From an uncultured bacterium (GTDB lineage Bacteria; Bacteroidota; Rhodothermia; Rhodothermales; UBA10348): a stretch of DNA of 64,000 nucleotides. The stretch is from positions 1,116,001-1,180,000 of the forward strand of contig CALSQR010000001.1 of assembly GCA_943788505.1 (NCBI GenBank). Direction: 5' to 3'. Every line of letters starts with the position of its first letter. Position 1 is the stretch's first letter. Position numbers and translations under genes: made by a program. Below, one piece after another: positions 8,510 through 17,282 of the stretch. The notes under the pieces are model-generated. The model was not told where the DNA came from. It worked only from the letters and a program-made list of their open reading frames with translations, and made no database searches.

Positions 8510-9567
8510 GCGCTCGTTGCGGGCTTTTTCGGTGCGGTAAGTTTCGAGGCAACCCGATCGCCAAGGGCATTTGGGTCCTCACGGGCATTAATCGCAGTAA
8601 TACCCATTACTTGCTCAATGTACTGCTTCCCAACCCCGTTGTCCGTGACAGGTCCGGTGACAACTGTAATCTCTGCATGATAACGGTCCTTGAACAACTG
8701 CTGAGCAGCCCAGACCCCTGCCAAATCCACGGCGGCAACAATATGAGCGACGCAAAATTTCTGTAATTCCTTGTCCTGCAACAACTCATCGACACCGTAA
8801 TATCCAATGATCCCATCTCCAAGCTCGATTACGATTACATCAGGATCAGCTGTCTCGCTAAGGTGATGGATGAGGCCCTTCACGTAGGGCGCCATGGCTT
8901 TTGATGTCGAGCAAACGACACCGGCATCCGTAAAGGTTGCTGTAGCAATCGCTCCGTGACCTTCAATGAGGCGAACATCTCGCATCAAGCTAGCACCCGT
9001 CGCTTTGGCGGCAGCCACCCGGTACCCTTTGCGGGTTAAACGCTGAACAAGCTCACACGCAGCCCAGGTTTTGCCGGTATTCATTGCCGTACCCGAAATA
9101 AAGATCAGCTGTGCCGACTTCGTAAGGGAATCGACTTCGTGGAGCGCGTGATCCTGAAGGCGTGCATGGACCCACATTCCATCTTTTTCGACCATGGCTG
9201 CCCCAAGAACCTTCACTTTGAGTGCCGGGCCTAGGTCGGGATGATCACTAACGCAGGTCCCAATGATTCCGCCCATGTTCAACACATTGAGCGTATCCCC
9301 AGGAAGAATAGCGCGAGGTACCACACCAGAGTATCCCTTCAGGGCGCGGCGTTCACCAAGGACTCCAACAAAGACATCTCCTTTAGAGATTGTTCGGAAT
9401 TCTCCGTCAATGCACTCGATCTGATTATAGATCGCCTTTGATTCAAGGGCTTCAACAACAACACAATAGCCTTCCTGAGCTACCACATAGTCTGACAGCG
9501 AAGCATCCCGAACGAGGCCTGTTTTCGAGGCCGTAGAGGACACATACGTTACTTCTATCTTCTTCAT
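8506..9567 (-). CDS. Uncharacterised P-loop protein of the arginine operon (BioD/DUF1611-like)
   Basis: A 353-residue protein without a name I recognise. Residues 1-150 form a beta-rich, glycine-containing domain. Residues 152-345 form a P-loop domain with Walker A GTAMNTGKT (159-167), resembling the GTDTxVGKT loop of dethiobiotin synthetase. It also has a conserved-looking KATGASLMRD stretch (188-197) and DVIVIELGDG (243-252). Total length and P-loop position resemble DUF1611 proteins, one of which (DgcN) is reported to N-acetylate D-glutamate. It overlaps argG by 4 bases upstream and argC by 4 bases downstream, so it is made with the arginine enzymes. No argA, argJ or GNAT gene is in this operon, so a role in glutamate acylation is possible but unproven. 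A regulatory or amide-ligase role is also possible. Confidence 0.6.
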   Translation of the reverse strand: MKKIEVTYVSSTASKTGLVRDASLSDYVVAQEGYCVVVEALESKAIYNQIECIDGEFRTISKGDVFVGVLGERRALKGYSGVVPRAILPGDTLNVLNMGGIIGTCVSDHPDLGPALKVKVLGAAMVEKDGMWVHARLQDHALHEVDSLTKSAQLIFISGTAMNTGKTWAACELVQRLTRKGYRVAAAKATGASLMRDVRLIEGHGAIATATFTDAGVVCSTSKAMAPYVKGLIHHLSETADPDVIVIELGDGIIGYYGVDELLQDKELQKFCVAHIVAAVDLAGVWAAQQLFKDRYHAEITVVTGPVTDNGVGKQYIEQVMGITAINAREDPNALGDRVASKLTAPKKPATSA

Positions 9568-10799
9568 TTGTCCGTTGGGTTCTGGGAGTGAGCGGCACGT
9601 ACCCGATTAGTTAACAGAGACTGGACTCCAAGAATGCGAGCAAATCCTCTGGCATCGCGGCCATCCCAAAGATCATTTGATTCGCCGTACGTGGCGACCT
9701 TAGCATCGAACATCGAAAATGGGCTCGTACACCCTTCTACTAGCACATTTCCTTTAAACAAGGAAATTGTAACCTGGCCAGTTACAGTTTCCTGAGAGGA
9801 ATCGAGCAGCGCCTCAATATCGCGCATGACGGGATCGAAATACTGGGCTTCATGAACCATCATACCGTAGAAATCCCCAAGCTGCGCCTTGTGATACTGC
9901 TGCCAGCGCGACAGTACAATTTTTTCTAGCTCGCGATGAGCCGGAATCAGAATGGTAGCTGCAGGCGCTTGGAATCCCACCCGCCCTTTGATTCCTAGAA
10001 TCGTATCGCCAACATGAATGGCCCGCCCAATACCATGATCGGCACCAAGCTCGTTCAAGCGTTCTATCAAGTCCACAGGCGAGAGATGCTCCCCGTCGAG
10101 TGAGGTTGGAACGCCGTTGGTAAAACCAATGGAGAGAGTCACACCGTTGTCGGGTGCCTGCGCAGGAGAAGGGGTCGGCCACGCTTCGTCAGGAAGTGGA
10201 TCAGACGTTCCAAGGGTTTCCTTTCCTCCCACCGTAACGCCCCATAATCCGGTATTGATGGAATAGGTCGTAGTGGAATCTGACACCGAATACCCGCGGT
10301 CACGAAGCCAGCCAGATGTATATGCTCGGCTCAAGTTTCCGTCGCGGATAGGCGTCAGGATCTCGAGGTCATCTCCCAAAACCGCCAATGCAATGTCAAA
10401 ACGGATTTGATCGTTGCCTGCCCCAGTTGAGCCGTGTGCCACGGTGGATACGCCCAGCTCTCGCGCTTTCTCTACCAAGACCTGCGCCTGAACGACACGA
10501 TCGGGGCCTACACACAGAGGATACAGATCGCCTCGTAGTACATTACCCTTGATAAGAAACTGAATGGAACGCTGGAAAAGCGCGTCGCGTGCATCGATCA
10601 TTTGATGACTGACAGATCCCAATTCTTTGGCGCGCGCTGCAATGATATCGCACTCCTCATCGGAAATGCCTCCGGTATTGACCGTGACCGTGTGGACATC
10701 GCAACCGTGTTGTTCACGTAAGAACGGCACACAGAATGACGTATCAAGTCCACCACTGAAGGCAACGACGATGGACTCTATAGAAGAAGATGAAGGCAT
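9564..10799 (-). CDS. argG: Argininosuccinate synthase
   Basis: It joins citrulline and aspartate with ATP hydrolysis to AMP and PPi. The 411-residue protein opens with the N-type ATP-pyrophosphatase loop AFSGGLDTSF and contains the family segments STVAHGSTGAGNDQIRF and GRVGFQAPA. The length matches ArgG. It is the first enzyme gene of the arginine operon, about 130 bases after the stop of an arginine-rich leader ORF and 60 bases after an intrinsic terminator. This suggests control by attenuation. Confidence 0.95.
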   Translation of the reverse strand: MPSSSSIESIVVAFSGGLDTSFCVPFLREQHGCDVHTVTVNTGGISDEECDIIAARAKELGSVSHQMIDARDALFQRSIQFLIKGNVLRGDLYPLCVGPDRVVQAQVLVEKARELGVSTVAHGSTGAGNDQIRFDIALAVLGDDLEILTPIRDGNLSRAYTSGWLRDRGYSVSDSTTTYSINTGLWGVTVGGKETLGTSDPLPDEAWPTPSPAQAPDNGVTLSIGFTNGVPTSLDGEHLSPVDLIERLNELGADHGIGRAIHVGDTILGIKGRVGFQAPAATILIPAHRELEKIVLSRWQQYHKAQLGDFYGMMVHEAQYFDPVMRDIEALLDSSQETVTGQVTISLFKGNVLVEGCTSPFSMFDAKVATYGESNDLWDGRDARGFARILGVQSLLTNRVRAAHSQNPTDK

Positions 10800-10859
10800 A
10801 TGCTTCGTTGATTGGGCGAAAGAGCTCCGGAGGCTTCAGACCCCGAATTTCAAGGACAT

Positions 10860-10891
10860 AAAAAAAGCGTCGATCCTGTACGGACCGACGC
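10860..10891 (-). terminator. Intrinsic terminator / attenuator of the arginine operon
   Basis: On the minus strand a 10-bp stem (arms GCGTCGGTCC and GGATCGACGC, with one G-T pair) closes a GTACA loop and is followed directly by seven T. It lies between the arginine leader ORF and argG. Part of its 5' arm and loop (GGTCCGTAC) can instead pair with GTACGGTCC at the end of the leader ORF, giving a competing antiterminator. Confidence 0.8.
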
Positions 10892-10926
10892 AAACGAACG
10901 CAAAAGCTTTTCAATCAGCTTTCTTG

Positions 10927-11022
10927 TCACGCACGCGTGCACGGACCGTACTCCAATCGGAGCATGGTTCGGACTCGTCGCGAGTGACGGGTATCTGGCG
11001 CTTTGAACGTGCTGATTGACAT
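10927..11022 (-). CDS. Arginine-rich leader peptide of the arg operon (31 aa)
   Basis: An ORF too short for usual gene calling: ATG at 11022, TGA at 10927-10929, 31 residues. Arginine is at positions 12, 15, 16, 18, 22 and 30, with the cluster RHSRRVRTMLR at 12-22. Its last codons (Glu-Tyr-Gly-Pro) contain GTACGGTCC, which can pair with GGTCCGTAC in the terminator at 10860-10891. A ribosome stalled at the Arg cluster would leave that segment free to form the antiterminator. A ribosome reaching the stop would cover it and let the terminator form. That mechanism is inferred from the classic trp/his/ilv model. There is no Shine-Dalgarno sequence in front. Confidence 0.72.
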   Translation of the reverse strand: MSISTFKAPDTRHSRRVRTMLRLEYGPCTRA

Positions 11023-11030
11023 AGACGTAT

Positions 11031-11060
11031 AAAATAGAAGACGACATGCCTTCAAATCAA
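11031..11060 (-). promoter_or_regulatory. Candidate promoter of the arginine leader
   Basis: TTGATT (11060-11055) and TATTTT (11036-11031) are 18 bases apart just upstream of the leader ORF. This would start transcription almost at the leader ATG. Weak evidence; transcription could also come from padR. Confidence 0.35.
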
Positions 11061-11074
11061 GGCTCTGAGGCTGG

Positions 11075-11410
11075 TCAGGATGAATATTCTTTCAAAGAAG
11101 GCATGTCTTTCCACAGATTCTTTTGGTATTCCTTGGTGCGTTCAAGAATCCGAATACCTTTTGGGGTTAAGCGGTAATACACCCGTGGGCGTCCTCCCTG
11201 CTTTTTCTCTCCTTTAGCCGTCCGCTTCCGTATGTATGCCCGCTCGGCCAGTTGATCCAAGGATACCCACAGACTCCCGACGGTTACTTTTTTCTTTGCT
11301 CTCGAGACCAGTTCCTGTCGGATGGTAGTACTGTATGCATCCTCACCGAGGACCACGATGCATATCAGGAGGATTTCGTCGGCGCGTGAAAGCTGCTTTG
11401 CTGGAGGCAT
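11075..11410 (-). CDS. PadR-family winged-helix transcriptional regulator
   Basis: A small DNA-binding protein of 111 residues. The pattern LSRADEILLICIVVLGEDAYSTTIRQEL at the N-terminus (about 8-35), then VTVGSLWVSLDQLAERAYI and GGRPRVYYRLTPKGIRIL, is typical of the PadR winged helix. The C-terminal dimerisation helix is short. It sits between leuD and the arginine leader on the same strand, so it is well placed to act on one or both operons, but its ligand and target are unknown. An inverted repeat overlapping a -10-like box lies 36 bases upstream and may be its own operator. Confidence 0.85.
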   Translation of the reverse strand: MPPAKQLSRADEILLICIVVLGEDAYSTTIRQELVSRAKKKVTVGSLWVSLDQLAERAYIRKRTAKGEKKQGGRPRVYYRLTPKGIRILERTKEYQKNLWKDMPSLKEYSS

Positions 11411-11445
11411 CTTCGGCAGAAAAGGTCAATACAGATTCGAAAGAA

Positions 11446-11476
11446 GCGGATCAGAGTATAAAGAGAGTTCATCCGC
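11446..11476. promoter_or_regulatory. Inverted repeat over a -10-like box upstream of padR
   Basis: GCGGAT (11446-11451) and ATCCGC (11471-11476) flank 19 bases that hold TATACT on the minus strand. It could be an autoregulatory operator for the PadR protein. It is not the ATGT-N8-ACAT form known for PadR itself. Confidence 0.35.
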
Positions 11477-11519
11477 ACCAAGAATAACTAAAATATAGAC
11501 TCGGTAACCGCCGTGCTAA

Positions 11520-12080
11520 TTACTTCATGAATCCGGCCTGGCGGGCGTACTCAAAAACATTACCCGCTTTGAGAATATCGGCGATATCACCCAGCGGATT
11601 CAGAAGCCACTCTTCGCCAGCTTCTACATGGGTCAAAAGGCCTGCCCGAACATCGATCCGAATCTCGTCCCCCGTTCGGATGTGATCAACCAATCTCAGC
11701 CGTGATTCAAATGGGATGATAAAGCCACCATCCACGGCGTTTCGATAAAAAATACGCGCATAGGATTGGGCTACGACCGCTTTAGCCCCTGCGACCATGA
11801 GGGAGAACGGCGCATGCTCACGCGAAGAGCCACATCCGAAATTTGACCCGGCTATTACGATCCGGTATTCGCTTTCAAACATGTCATCGGGCGTGAACGG
11901 GAGGTTACCTTCGGGCAATCCTTGCTGATCCGTTGGCAGGCCGCTTAGCGCATATCGACCATATTGCTTTCGCTCGTCGGGTACCGTCATACTGTACACG
12001 AGATGTGCAGCTGGGATTATCTGATCCGTGTCGATGGAATCCCCCAACACGTACGCCTTTCCTTGAATGATGTCGTCCAT
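11520..12080 (-). CDS. leuD: 3-isopropylmalate dehydratase small subunit
   Basis: The swivelling small subunit of isopropylmalate isomerase, 186 residues. Family segments are DSIDTDQIIPA near the N-terminus and SNFGCGSSREHAP in the middle, which shapes the active site. The short form (about 160-190 residues) matches the type that partners the archaeal/bacterial LeuC2 class seen next door. It is the last gene of the branched-chain operon and lies 11 bases after leuC. Confidence 0.93.
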   Translation of the reverse strand: MDDIIQGKAYVLGDSIDTDQIIPAAHLVYSMTVPDERKQYGRYALSGLPTDQQGLPEGNLPFTPDDMFESEYRIVIAGSNFGCGSSREHAPFSLMVAGAKAVVAQSYARIFYRNAVDGGFIIPFESRLRLVDHIRTGDEIRIDVRAGLLTHVEAGEEWLLNPLGDIADILKAGNVFEYARQAGFMK

Positions 12081-12091
12081 TAATTCTTTCC

Positions 12092-13390
12092 TCAGGCCAG
12101 AACAGTTCGTGGATCAGTGATGGTGCCTTGAACGGCAGAAGCAGCAACGGTAAGCGGAGATGCTAAATAGACGGCTGACTGTTTCGAGCCCATCCTACCG
12201 GGGAAATTCCTGTTGGTAGTGGAAATCACAACTTCTGTGCCCTGCGTGCGACCAAAGGTGTCAATCGGTCCTCCCAAGCAGGCACCACATGAGGCATGCC
12301 CCATTTTACAACCGGCATCGACGAACACCTGCCACAACGTTTTACCGTTCAGCGTGCGCTCATGCATTTGCCTCGTGACCTCGGTGCTTGCGGGGACTAC
12401 GAACGTATCAATTCTGACTTCTTCCCCTTGAAGGATTTTGGCAGCTGCTTCAAAATCTTCCAACTTGCCTCCTGTACAGCTTCCGATATAGGCGCGGTCC
12501 AATTTCGTCCCAGCCACTTCGCTAACCGTCGCCCGATTGTCGGGACGATGAGGTTTCGCAACTACCGGCTCCATGTTTGAGACATCATAGACGCGTTCCT
12601 GCAGCCAGGCAGCATCTGGATCGGACCATACTGGGTCGAAAGGCCGGTCTGTCCTAGCGCGAACATGTTCAAAGGTTTTCTCATCCGCCGCAATGACACC
12701 ATTTTTACCTCCTGCTTCGATGGCCATGTTTGTAAGCGTCATCCGCTCTTCCATCGATAGGTCAAAAACGGCCTGACCATCGAATTCGAGGGCGCAGTAC
12801 GTTCCACCTTCGAACCCGACATCACCGATCACCGAAAGAATCAGGTCCTTTGCCATCAACCACGGCGGGAGCGTTCCTTCAAACACAAAGCGTAGCGTCT
12901 CAGGGACTTTGACCCAAATTTTACCGGTACCCATGATGAGCGCAGCATCCGTATTTCCGACTCCTGTCGAAAACATTCCAAACGCGCCGGACGTGCAGGA
13001 ATGGCTGTCCGTTCCAAAAAGAACCGTCCCGGGGCGATTGAATCCCTCTTCTGCCAAGGCTACATGACAGACTCCTTTGTACCTAGAGGTGCCCACATCG
13101 TAGTAATGAGGTAGATCATGCTGGGCAGCAAAATCACGAAGGATGTCAATATTGCGGCGTGCATGAGGGTCTTCCGTAAAGATATAGTGGTCCGGTAGGA
13201 TGACCAGCTTGTCCGGATCCCAGACCTTTGCATCTTCGCCGAACTCCCGCTTAAAAATGCCAATCGTTGGAGGCCCGCACACATCGTGCGTCATTAGGGT
13301 ATCCACATCAATCCAGATGTTCTCCCCAGGCGCGACTCGATCACGCCCTGCATTGCGGGCCAGTATTTTTTGCGTAATTGTCTGTCCCAT
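12092..13390 (-). CDS. leuC: 3-isopropylmalate dehydratase large subunit (short, LeuC2 type)
   Basis: The aconitase-family large subunit, 432 residues, which isomerises 2- to 3-isopropylmalate with a [4Fe-4S] cluster. Cluster cysteines are seen in GSCTGGKLEDF and in the ASCGACLGGP pair. The length and the FGTDSHSCTSGAFGMF segment fit the shorter class shared by archaea and many bacteria rather than the about 466-residue E. coli class. It starts 3 bases after the leuA stop. Confidence 0.94.
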   Translation of the reverse strand: MGQTITQKILARNAGRDRVAPGENIWIDVDTLMTHDVCGPPTIGIFKREFGEDAKVWDPDKLVILPDHYIFTEDPHARRNIDILRDFAAQHDLPHYYDVGTSRYKGVCHVALAEEGFNRPGTVLFGTDSHSCTSGAFGMFSTGVGNTDAALIMGTGKIWVKVPETLRFVFEGTLPPWLMAKDLILSVIGDVGFEGGTYCALEFDGQAVFDLSMEERMTLTNMAIEAGGKNGVIAADEKTFEHVRARTDRPFDPVWSDPDAAWLQERVYDVSNMEPVVAKPHRPDNRATVSEVAGTKLDRAYIGSCTGGKLEDFEAAAKILQGEEVRIDTFVVPASTEVTRQMHERTLNGKTLWQVFVDAGCKMGHASCGACLGGPIDTFGRTQGTEVVISTTNRNFPGRMGSKQSAVYLASPLTVAASAVQGTITDPRTVLA

Positions 13391-13393
13391 GGT

Positions 13394-15007
13394 TCAAGCT
13401 GTTCCGCTGTCAAATGCCTGCATAATGCCTGATCCTACAAACTGGATTGACTCTTCATCGGCGCGGTGAGCGGCCAAAGCGTTCAATGCATTCATGTAGG
13501 CTTCTGCTGAGGCGTGGATTACGTCCGTACTACTGGCTTTACCAGCGAAACAAGGCCCTCCATAACTTATCAATACGTTTACCTCACCGAACGCGTCAGC
13601 ACCTTCGGAAATAGACCTGATATTGTAGCTGATAAGATCGTGTCCTTCATTCACGGCGTGGTCGATAGCCCGATACAAAGAGTCGATGGGGCCATCGCCT
13701 GTGGCTGCTTTCTCCAGCACCTGATCGTTGCGCAGATTCACAATACGAACAGTTGCTTCGGGTTGCTTTCCTGACCCGACAGTCACGTGAAAATGCTCCA
13801 GTTTGTAGTGAGGTGTCGCAGGGAGGTTGGATTGTTGGTCGACCAGGCTATAAAGGTCGATGTCATTGATTTCTTTCTTCCGATCAGCCAGCGCAACAAA
13901 CATATCGTATACCAGCGCTCGATCAGCAATGGCAACATTAATACCTAGCTTTTCAAGGCGCGAAAACAAACCATGACGTCCTGAATGGCGTCCGAGGCGG
14001 ATAGCCTCTGGATTCTGGCCAACGTCTTCGGCTCGCATGATTTCATACGTCTCCCGATTTTTCAGTACCCCATCCTGGTGAATCCCGGCTTCATGACTGA
14101 AGGCATTCCTGCCCACAATTGCTTTGTTTGGCTGCACGACGAAACCAGTAAATGTCGAGACCATTTTTGATGTCTGGGAAAGCAATTTCGAGTTGATTGA
14201 TGTCTCAAGCTGGAAATGATCATTGCGTACGGCCAGCGCCATTACAACTTCCTCAAGGGATGCATTTCCTGCCCGCTCTCCAATTCCGTTGATAGTGCAT
14301 TCGATCTGACGTGCTCCTGCAAGTACGCCTGCCATTGAATTTCCTACTGCCAATCCAAGATCATCATGACAATGTGTGGAAAAAATGATCTCGTCGCCAG
14401 CCCCGCTGCACGTGATTACATGCTTGATCAATTCAGCATACTCATCTGAAATACAGTATCCGGTCGTGTCCGGAATATTGATCGTCGTTGCCCCTGCTTC
14501 AATAACCGCTTTGACCACTTCGCACAGAAAATCCAGGTCCGTGCGCCCTGCATCTTCAGCGCTAAATTCTACATCCTCCGTGAACGTTTGAGCGCGTTTT
14601 ACAGCGTCAACCGCCATCTTCTTTATCGTTTCTCGCTTTTCTTCAATCGTTTCTCCATATCGAGCATCTGCAAACTTACTCTTAAGATGGATATCGCTAG
14701 TAGCAATAAACGTGTGGATTCGTGTTTTCTTGCTGCCAGCAAGCGCTTGACCGGCGGCATCGATATCTCCACTTTTTGCTCTAGCTAACGCACAGACTAC
14801 AGGACCCGATACCTCCTCTGCAATCCTGCGTACTGCTTCAAACTGCGCCGGAGAGGAAATAGGAAATCCTGCCTCAATGACATCCACACCAAGTCGAGCC
14901 AGCTGATGGGCTATCTGGATCTTTTCGGGAATGGTCATGGCCGCGCCAGGCGCTTGCTCACCGTCGCGAAGAGTTGTGTCAAAAATGACGATTCTGTTTG
15001 TGCTCAT
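13394..15007 (-). CDS. leuA: 2-isopropylmalate synthase
   Basis: The first committed step to leucine: condensation of acetyl-CoA with 2-oxoisovalerate. The 537-residue protein has FDTTLRDGEQAPG (9-21), the metal-binding HCHDDLG and the GNASLEE segment of the TIM barrel. It also has the full C-terminal regulatory domain where leucine usually binds, so feedback inhibition is likely. It is 11 bases after leuB. Confidence 0.94.
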   Translation of the reverse strand: MSTNRIVIFDTTLRDGEQAPGAAMTIPEKIQIAHQLARLGVDVIEAGFPISSPAQFEAVRRIAEEVSGPVVCALARAKSGDIDAAGQALAGSKKTRIHTFIATSDIHLKSKFADARYGETIEEKRETIKKMAVDAVKRAQTFTEDVEFSAEDAGRTDLDFLCEVVKAVIEAGATTINIPDTTGYCISDEYAELIKHVITCSGAGDEIIFSTHCHDDLGLAVGNSMAGVLAGARQIECTINGIGERAGNASLEEVVMALAVRNDHFQLETSINSKLLSQTSKMVSTFTGFVVQPNKAIVGRNAFSHEAGIHQDGVLKNRETYEIMRAEDVGQNPEAIRLGRHSGRHGLFSRLEKLGINVAIADRALVYDMFVALADRKKEINDIDLYSLVDQQSNLPATPHYKLEHFHVTVGSGKQPEATVRIVNLRNDQVLEKAATGDGPIDSLYRAIDHAVNEGHDLISYNIRSISEGADAFGEVNVLISYGGPCFAGKASSTDVIHASAEAYMNALNALAAHRADEESIQFVGSGIMQAFDSGTA

Positions 15008-15018
15008 CGGAATTGGAT

Positions 15019-16101
15019 TCAGAAAGAAGGATGGAGTTCAGTGAACGCATCGAGCGCTTTAAGCACGTGATCCGTGAAATATGAAGTAGACACGCCAGGA
15101 TCTGACAAATCTGATGTAGAAATGCCCTTTTTCAGAGTTTGGTCTATGGCTTGACGAATGTCATTCGCAAGCTCTGATAATTGGAGTTCGTCGAACAGCA
15201 TGGCACCGCTCAACATGGCGGCCACCGGATTAGCCTTTCCCTGAGAGGCAATATCGGGAGCGCTTCCATGAACGGGCTCGAAAAGTGGTGTGTCGCCACC
15301 GAGAGACGCTGATGGCAGAAGACCGAGTGATCCTGACAATGTTGATGCTAAGTCGGAAAGGATGTCTCCGAACAGATTACCCGTGAGCAAAACATCGAAA
15401 GAGCGGGGGTCACGGACCAGCTGCATGGCAGCGTTGTCAACATACATATGTCTCAAAGAAACGTCTGGGTACTCCGCTACCTGAAGGCGGGTGACCCGTT
15501 CACGCCAAAGTCGCGACGATGCCAAGACGTTAGCTTTGTCAACCGAGGTGACATCGCCTCCTCGCATCTTTGCTTGATCAAATGCGATTCGTGCAATCCG
15601 ATCGATCTCGATAGCCGAATACCGCATAGTATCGAAGGACTCCTCGCTGCCATACTGACGGGGCTCTCCGAAATATATGCCCCCAGTCAGTTCTCTGACA
15701 ACGACCAGATCCGTTCCGGCGACTCGATCTGCCGGGAGCACGGACTGACTGGCCAGCGCAGCCGGCACCGAGACCGGTCTCAGATTCGCAAAAGCGCCGA
15801 GCTCCTTGCGTAGTCGCAAGAGACCTGATTCCGGGCGCAGATCGGGCGGTTGTTTATCCCACTTTGGTCCGCCAATGGCACCTAAGAGAATAGCATCGGC
15901 TGACTTACATGCCTTGAGCGTTGCATCCGGTAATGGGTTTCCGACATCGTCTATTGCAGCGCCTCCGAATGGCCTTTCCTCAAAACGTATATCCACATTT
16001 TTCCTTTTTGCCACTGACGTCATCACCTGCACGGCAGCAGATACGACCTCGGGCCCGATACCATCACCGGGAAGAAGTACAATGTGTATTGGATCACTCA
16101 T
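15019..16101 (-). CDS. leuB: 3-isopropylmalate dehydrogenase
   Basis: A NAD-dependent decarboxylating dehydrogenase of 360 residues, third step of leucine synthesis. Signature segments are LLPGDGIGPEVV, LLGAIGGPKWD, and the nucleotide/isopropylmalate motif TGNLFGDILSDLASTL. ELTGGIYFGEPR is typical of LeuB and argues against isocitrate or homoisocitrate dehydrogenase. It follows ilvC by 46 bases. Confidence 0.95.
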   Translation of the reverse strand: MSDPIHIVLLPGDGIGPEVVSAAVQVMTSVAKRKNVDIRFEERPFGGAAIDDVGNPLPDATLKACKSADAILLGAIGGPKWDKQPPDLRPESGLLRLRKELGAFANLRPVSVPAALASQSVLPADRVAGTDLVVVRELTGGIYFGEPRQYGSEESFDTMRYSAIEIDRIARIAFDQAKMRGGDVTSVDKANVLASSRLWRERVTRLQVAEYPDVSLRHMYVDNAAMQLVRDPRSFDVLLTGNLFGDILSDLASTLSGSLGLLPSASLGGDTPLFEPVHGSAPDIASQGKANPVAAMLSGAMLFDELQLSELANDIRQAIDQTLKKGISTSDLSDPGVSTSYFTDHVLKALDAFTELHPSF

Positions 16102-16147
16102 GCAACGGATCTACAAGGAATTTAGGATGGTGAATACTACGTCTGAT

Positions 16148-17185
16148 TCAGCTCCTGGCTGGGGCTGTTTGTTCAGGGGCTTCAGCTTGGTTGGTACGCA
16201 ACCACGACATCATACCGCGCAGTTTTTTTCCAATTGTTTCCATCGGATGAGTCACAGAGGCATTCCTTAGACGAGACATGTTGGGCCACCCTTGTTCACA
16301 CTCGTCAATCCACTCTTTGGCAAATGCACCGCTCTGAACCTCTCCGAGGATTTTTTTCATTTCTGCTTTTACGGTTTCTGTTATTACACGGCTACCGCGG
16401 GAATACCCACCATACTCGGCTGTGTCGGATACAGATTGGTTCATTGTCTGCAGTCCTCCTTCGTAGTACAGGTCTACGATTAGCTTCAATTCGTGTAGGC
16501 ACTCAAAATAGGCCAATTCCGGCGCATATCCTGCTTCGACCAGGGTTTCAAACCCGGCTTTAATAAGGGCCTCGCTTCCTCCGCACAAAACGGCCTGCTC
16601 ACCAAAGAGATCAGTTTCGGTTTCGTCCTTGAAATTGGTCTCAATAACACCGGCGCGAGTACCCCCAATGCCTTTTGCCCAGCTCAGGGCAAGATCCATT
16701 GTTTGCCCTGACGCATCTTGGGCCACCGCAACCAGACATGGCACGCCGCGACCTTCGCTAAACGTACGGCGAACCAGATGGCCTGGAGACTTAGGAGCCA
16801 CCATGAATACATCTACCCCTGCTGGAGGCTCGATTTGGCCGTAGTGAACATTGAACCCATGACCAAAGCCAAGCGCTTTTCCTGGCGTCATATGCTCCCG
16901 AATTTCAGCTTCATACACCTTCTTCTGATGCTGATCCGGAATCAAAATCATTACCACCTCGGCCCAGGCAGCTGCTTCTGAGACTGACATGACTGTCACG
17001 CCGTGCGCCTCAACTTCCGCCTTCGAGGGGGACCCTTCACGCAGACCAACAACAACTTGAACGCCACTTTCGTGCAGATTTAAGGAGTGAGCATGACCTT
17101 GGCTGCCGAAACCGATTACGGCTACGCGTCGGTTCTGAATTAGGCCGAGATCAGCGTCATAATGCATATTCATTGAGTCAGACAT
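16148..17185 (-). CDS. ilvC: Ketol-acid reductoisomerase, class I
   Basis: It converts acetolactate (or acetohydroxybutyrate) to the dihydroxy acid in valine/isoleucine synthesis. The 345-residue length is class I. The dinucleotide loop [12 protein letters not shown] starts at residue 25, and the arginine and serine in GLREGSPS suggest NADPH use. The metal-binding EXXXE-type residues lie in the helical C-terminal domain ([13 protein letters not shown]). The last about 15 residues form a loose alanine/proline tail. Confidence 0.95.
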   Translation of the reverse strand: MSDSMNMHYDADLGLIQNRRVAVIGFGSQGHAHSLNLHESGVQVVVGLREGSPSKAEVEAHGVTVMSVSEAAAWAEVVMILIPDQHQKKVYEAEIREHMTPGKALGFGHGFNVHYGQIEPPAGVDVFMVAPKSPGHLVRRTFSEGRGVPCLVAVAQDASGQTMDLALSWAKGIGGTRAGVIETNFKDETETDLFGEQAVLCGGSEALIKAGFETLVEAGYAPELAYFECLHELKLIVDLYYEGGLQTMNQSVSDTAEYGGYSRGSRVITETVKAEMKKILGEVQSGAFAKEWIDECEQGWPNMSRLRNASVTHPMETIGKKLRGMMSWLRTNQAEAPEQTAPARS

Positions 17186-17282
17186 TTTCTTCGTTGGTAT
17201 TGGATGCGGGATGTCCGTTGGATCCGGCGTCCTAATTAAGTGAGTAATGAGTGGCTGCTGGAGCCGCTGGGGCTGCTACACG

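Noticed and set aside
10850-11047. 65-codon minus-strand ORF over the argG leader region
   Set aside because: It runs straight through the terminator stem, has no family resemblance and overlaps the better-supported arginine-rich leader ORF in another frame.
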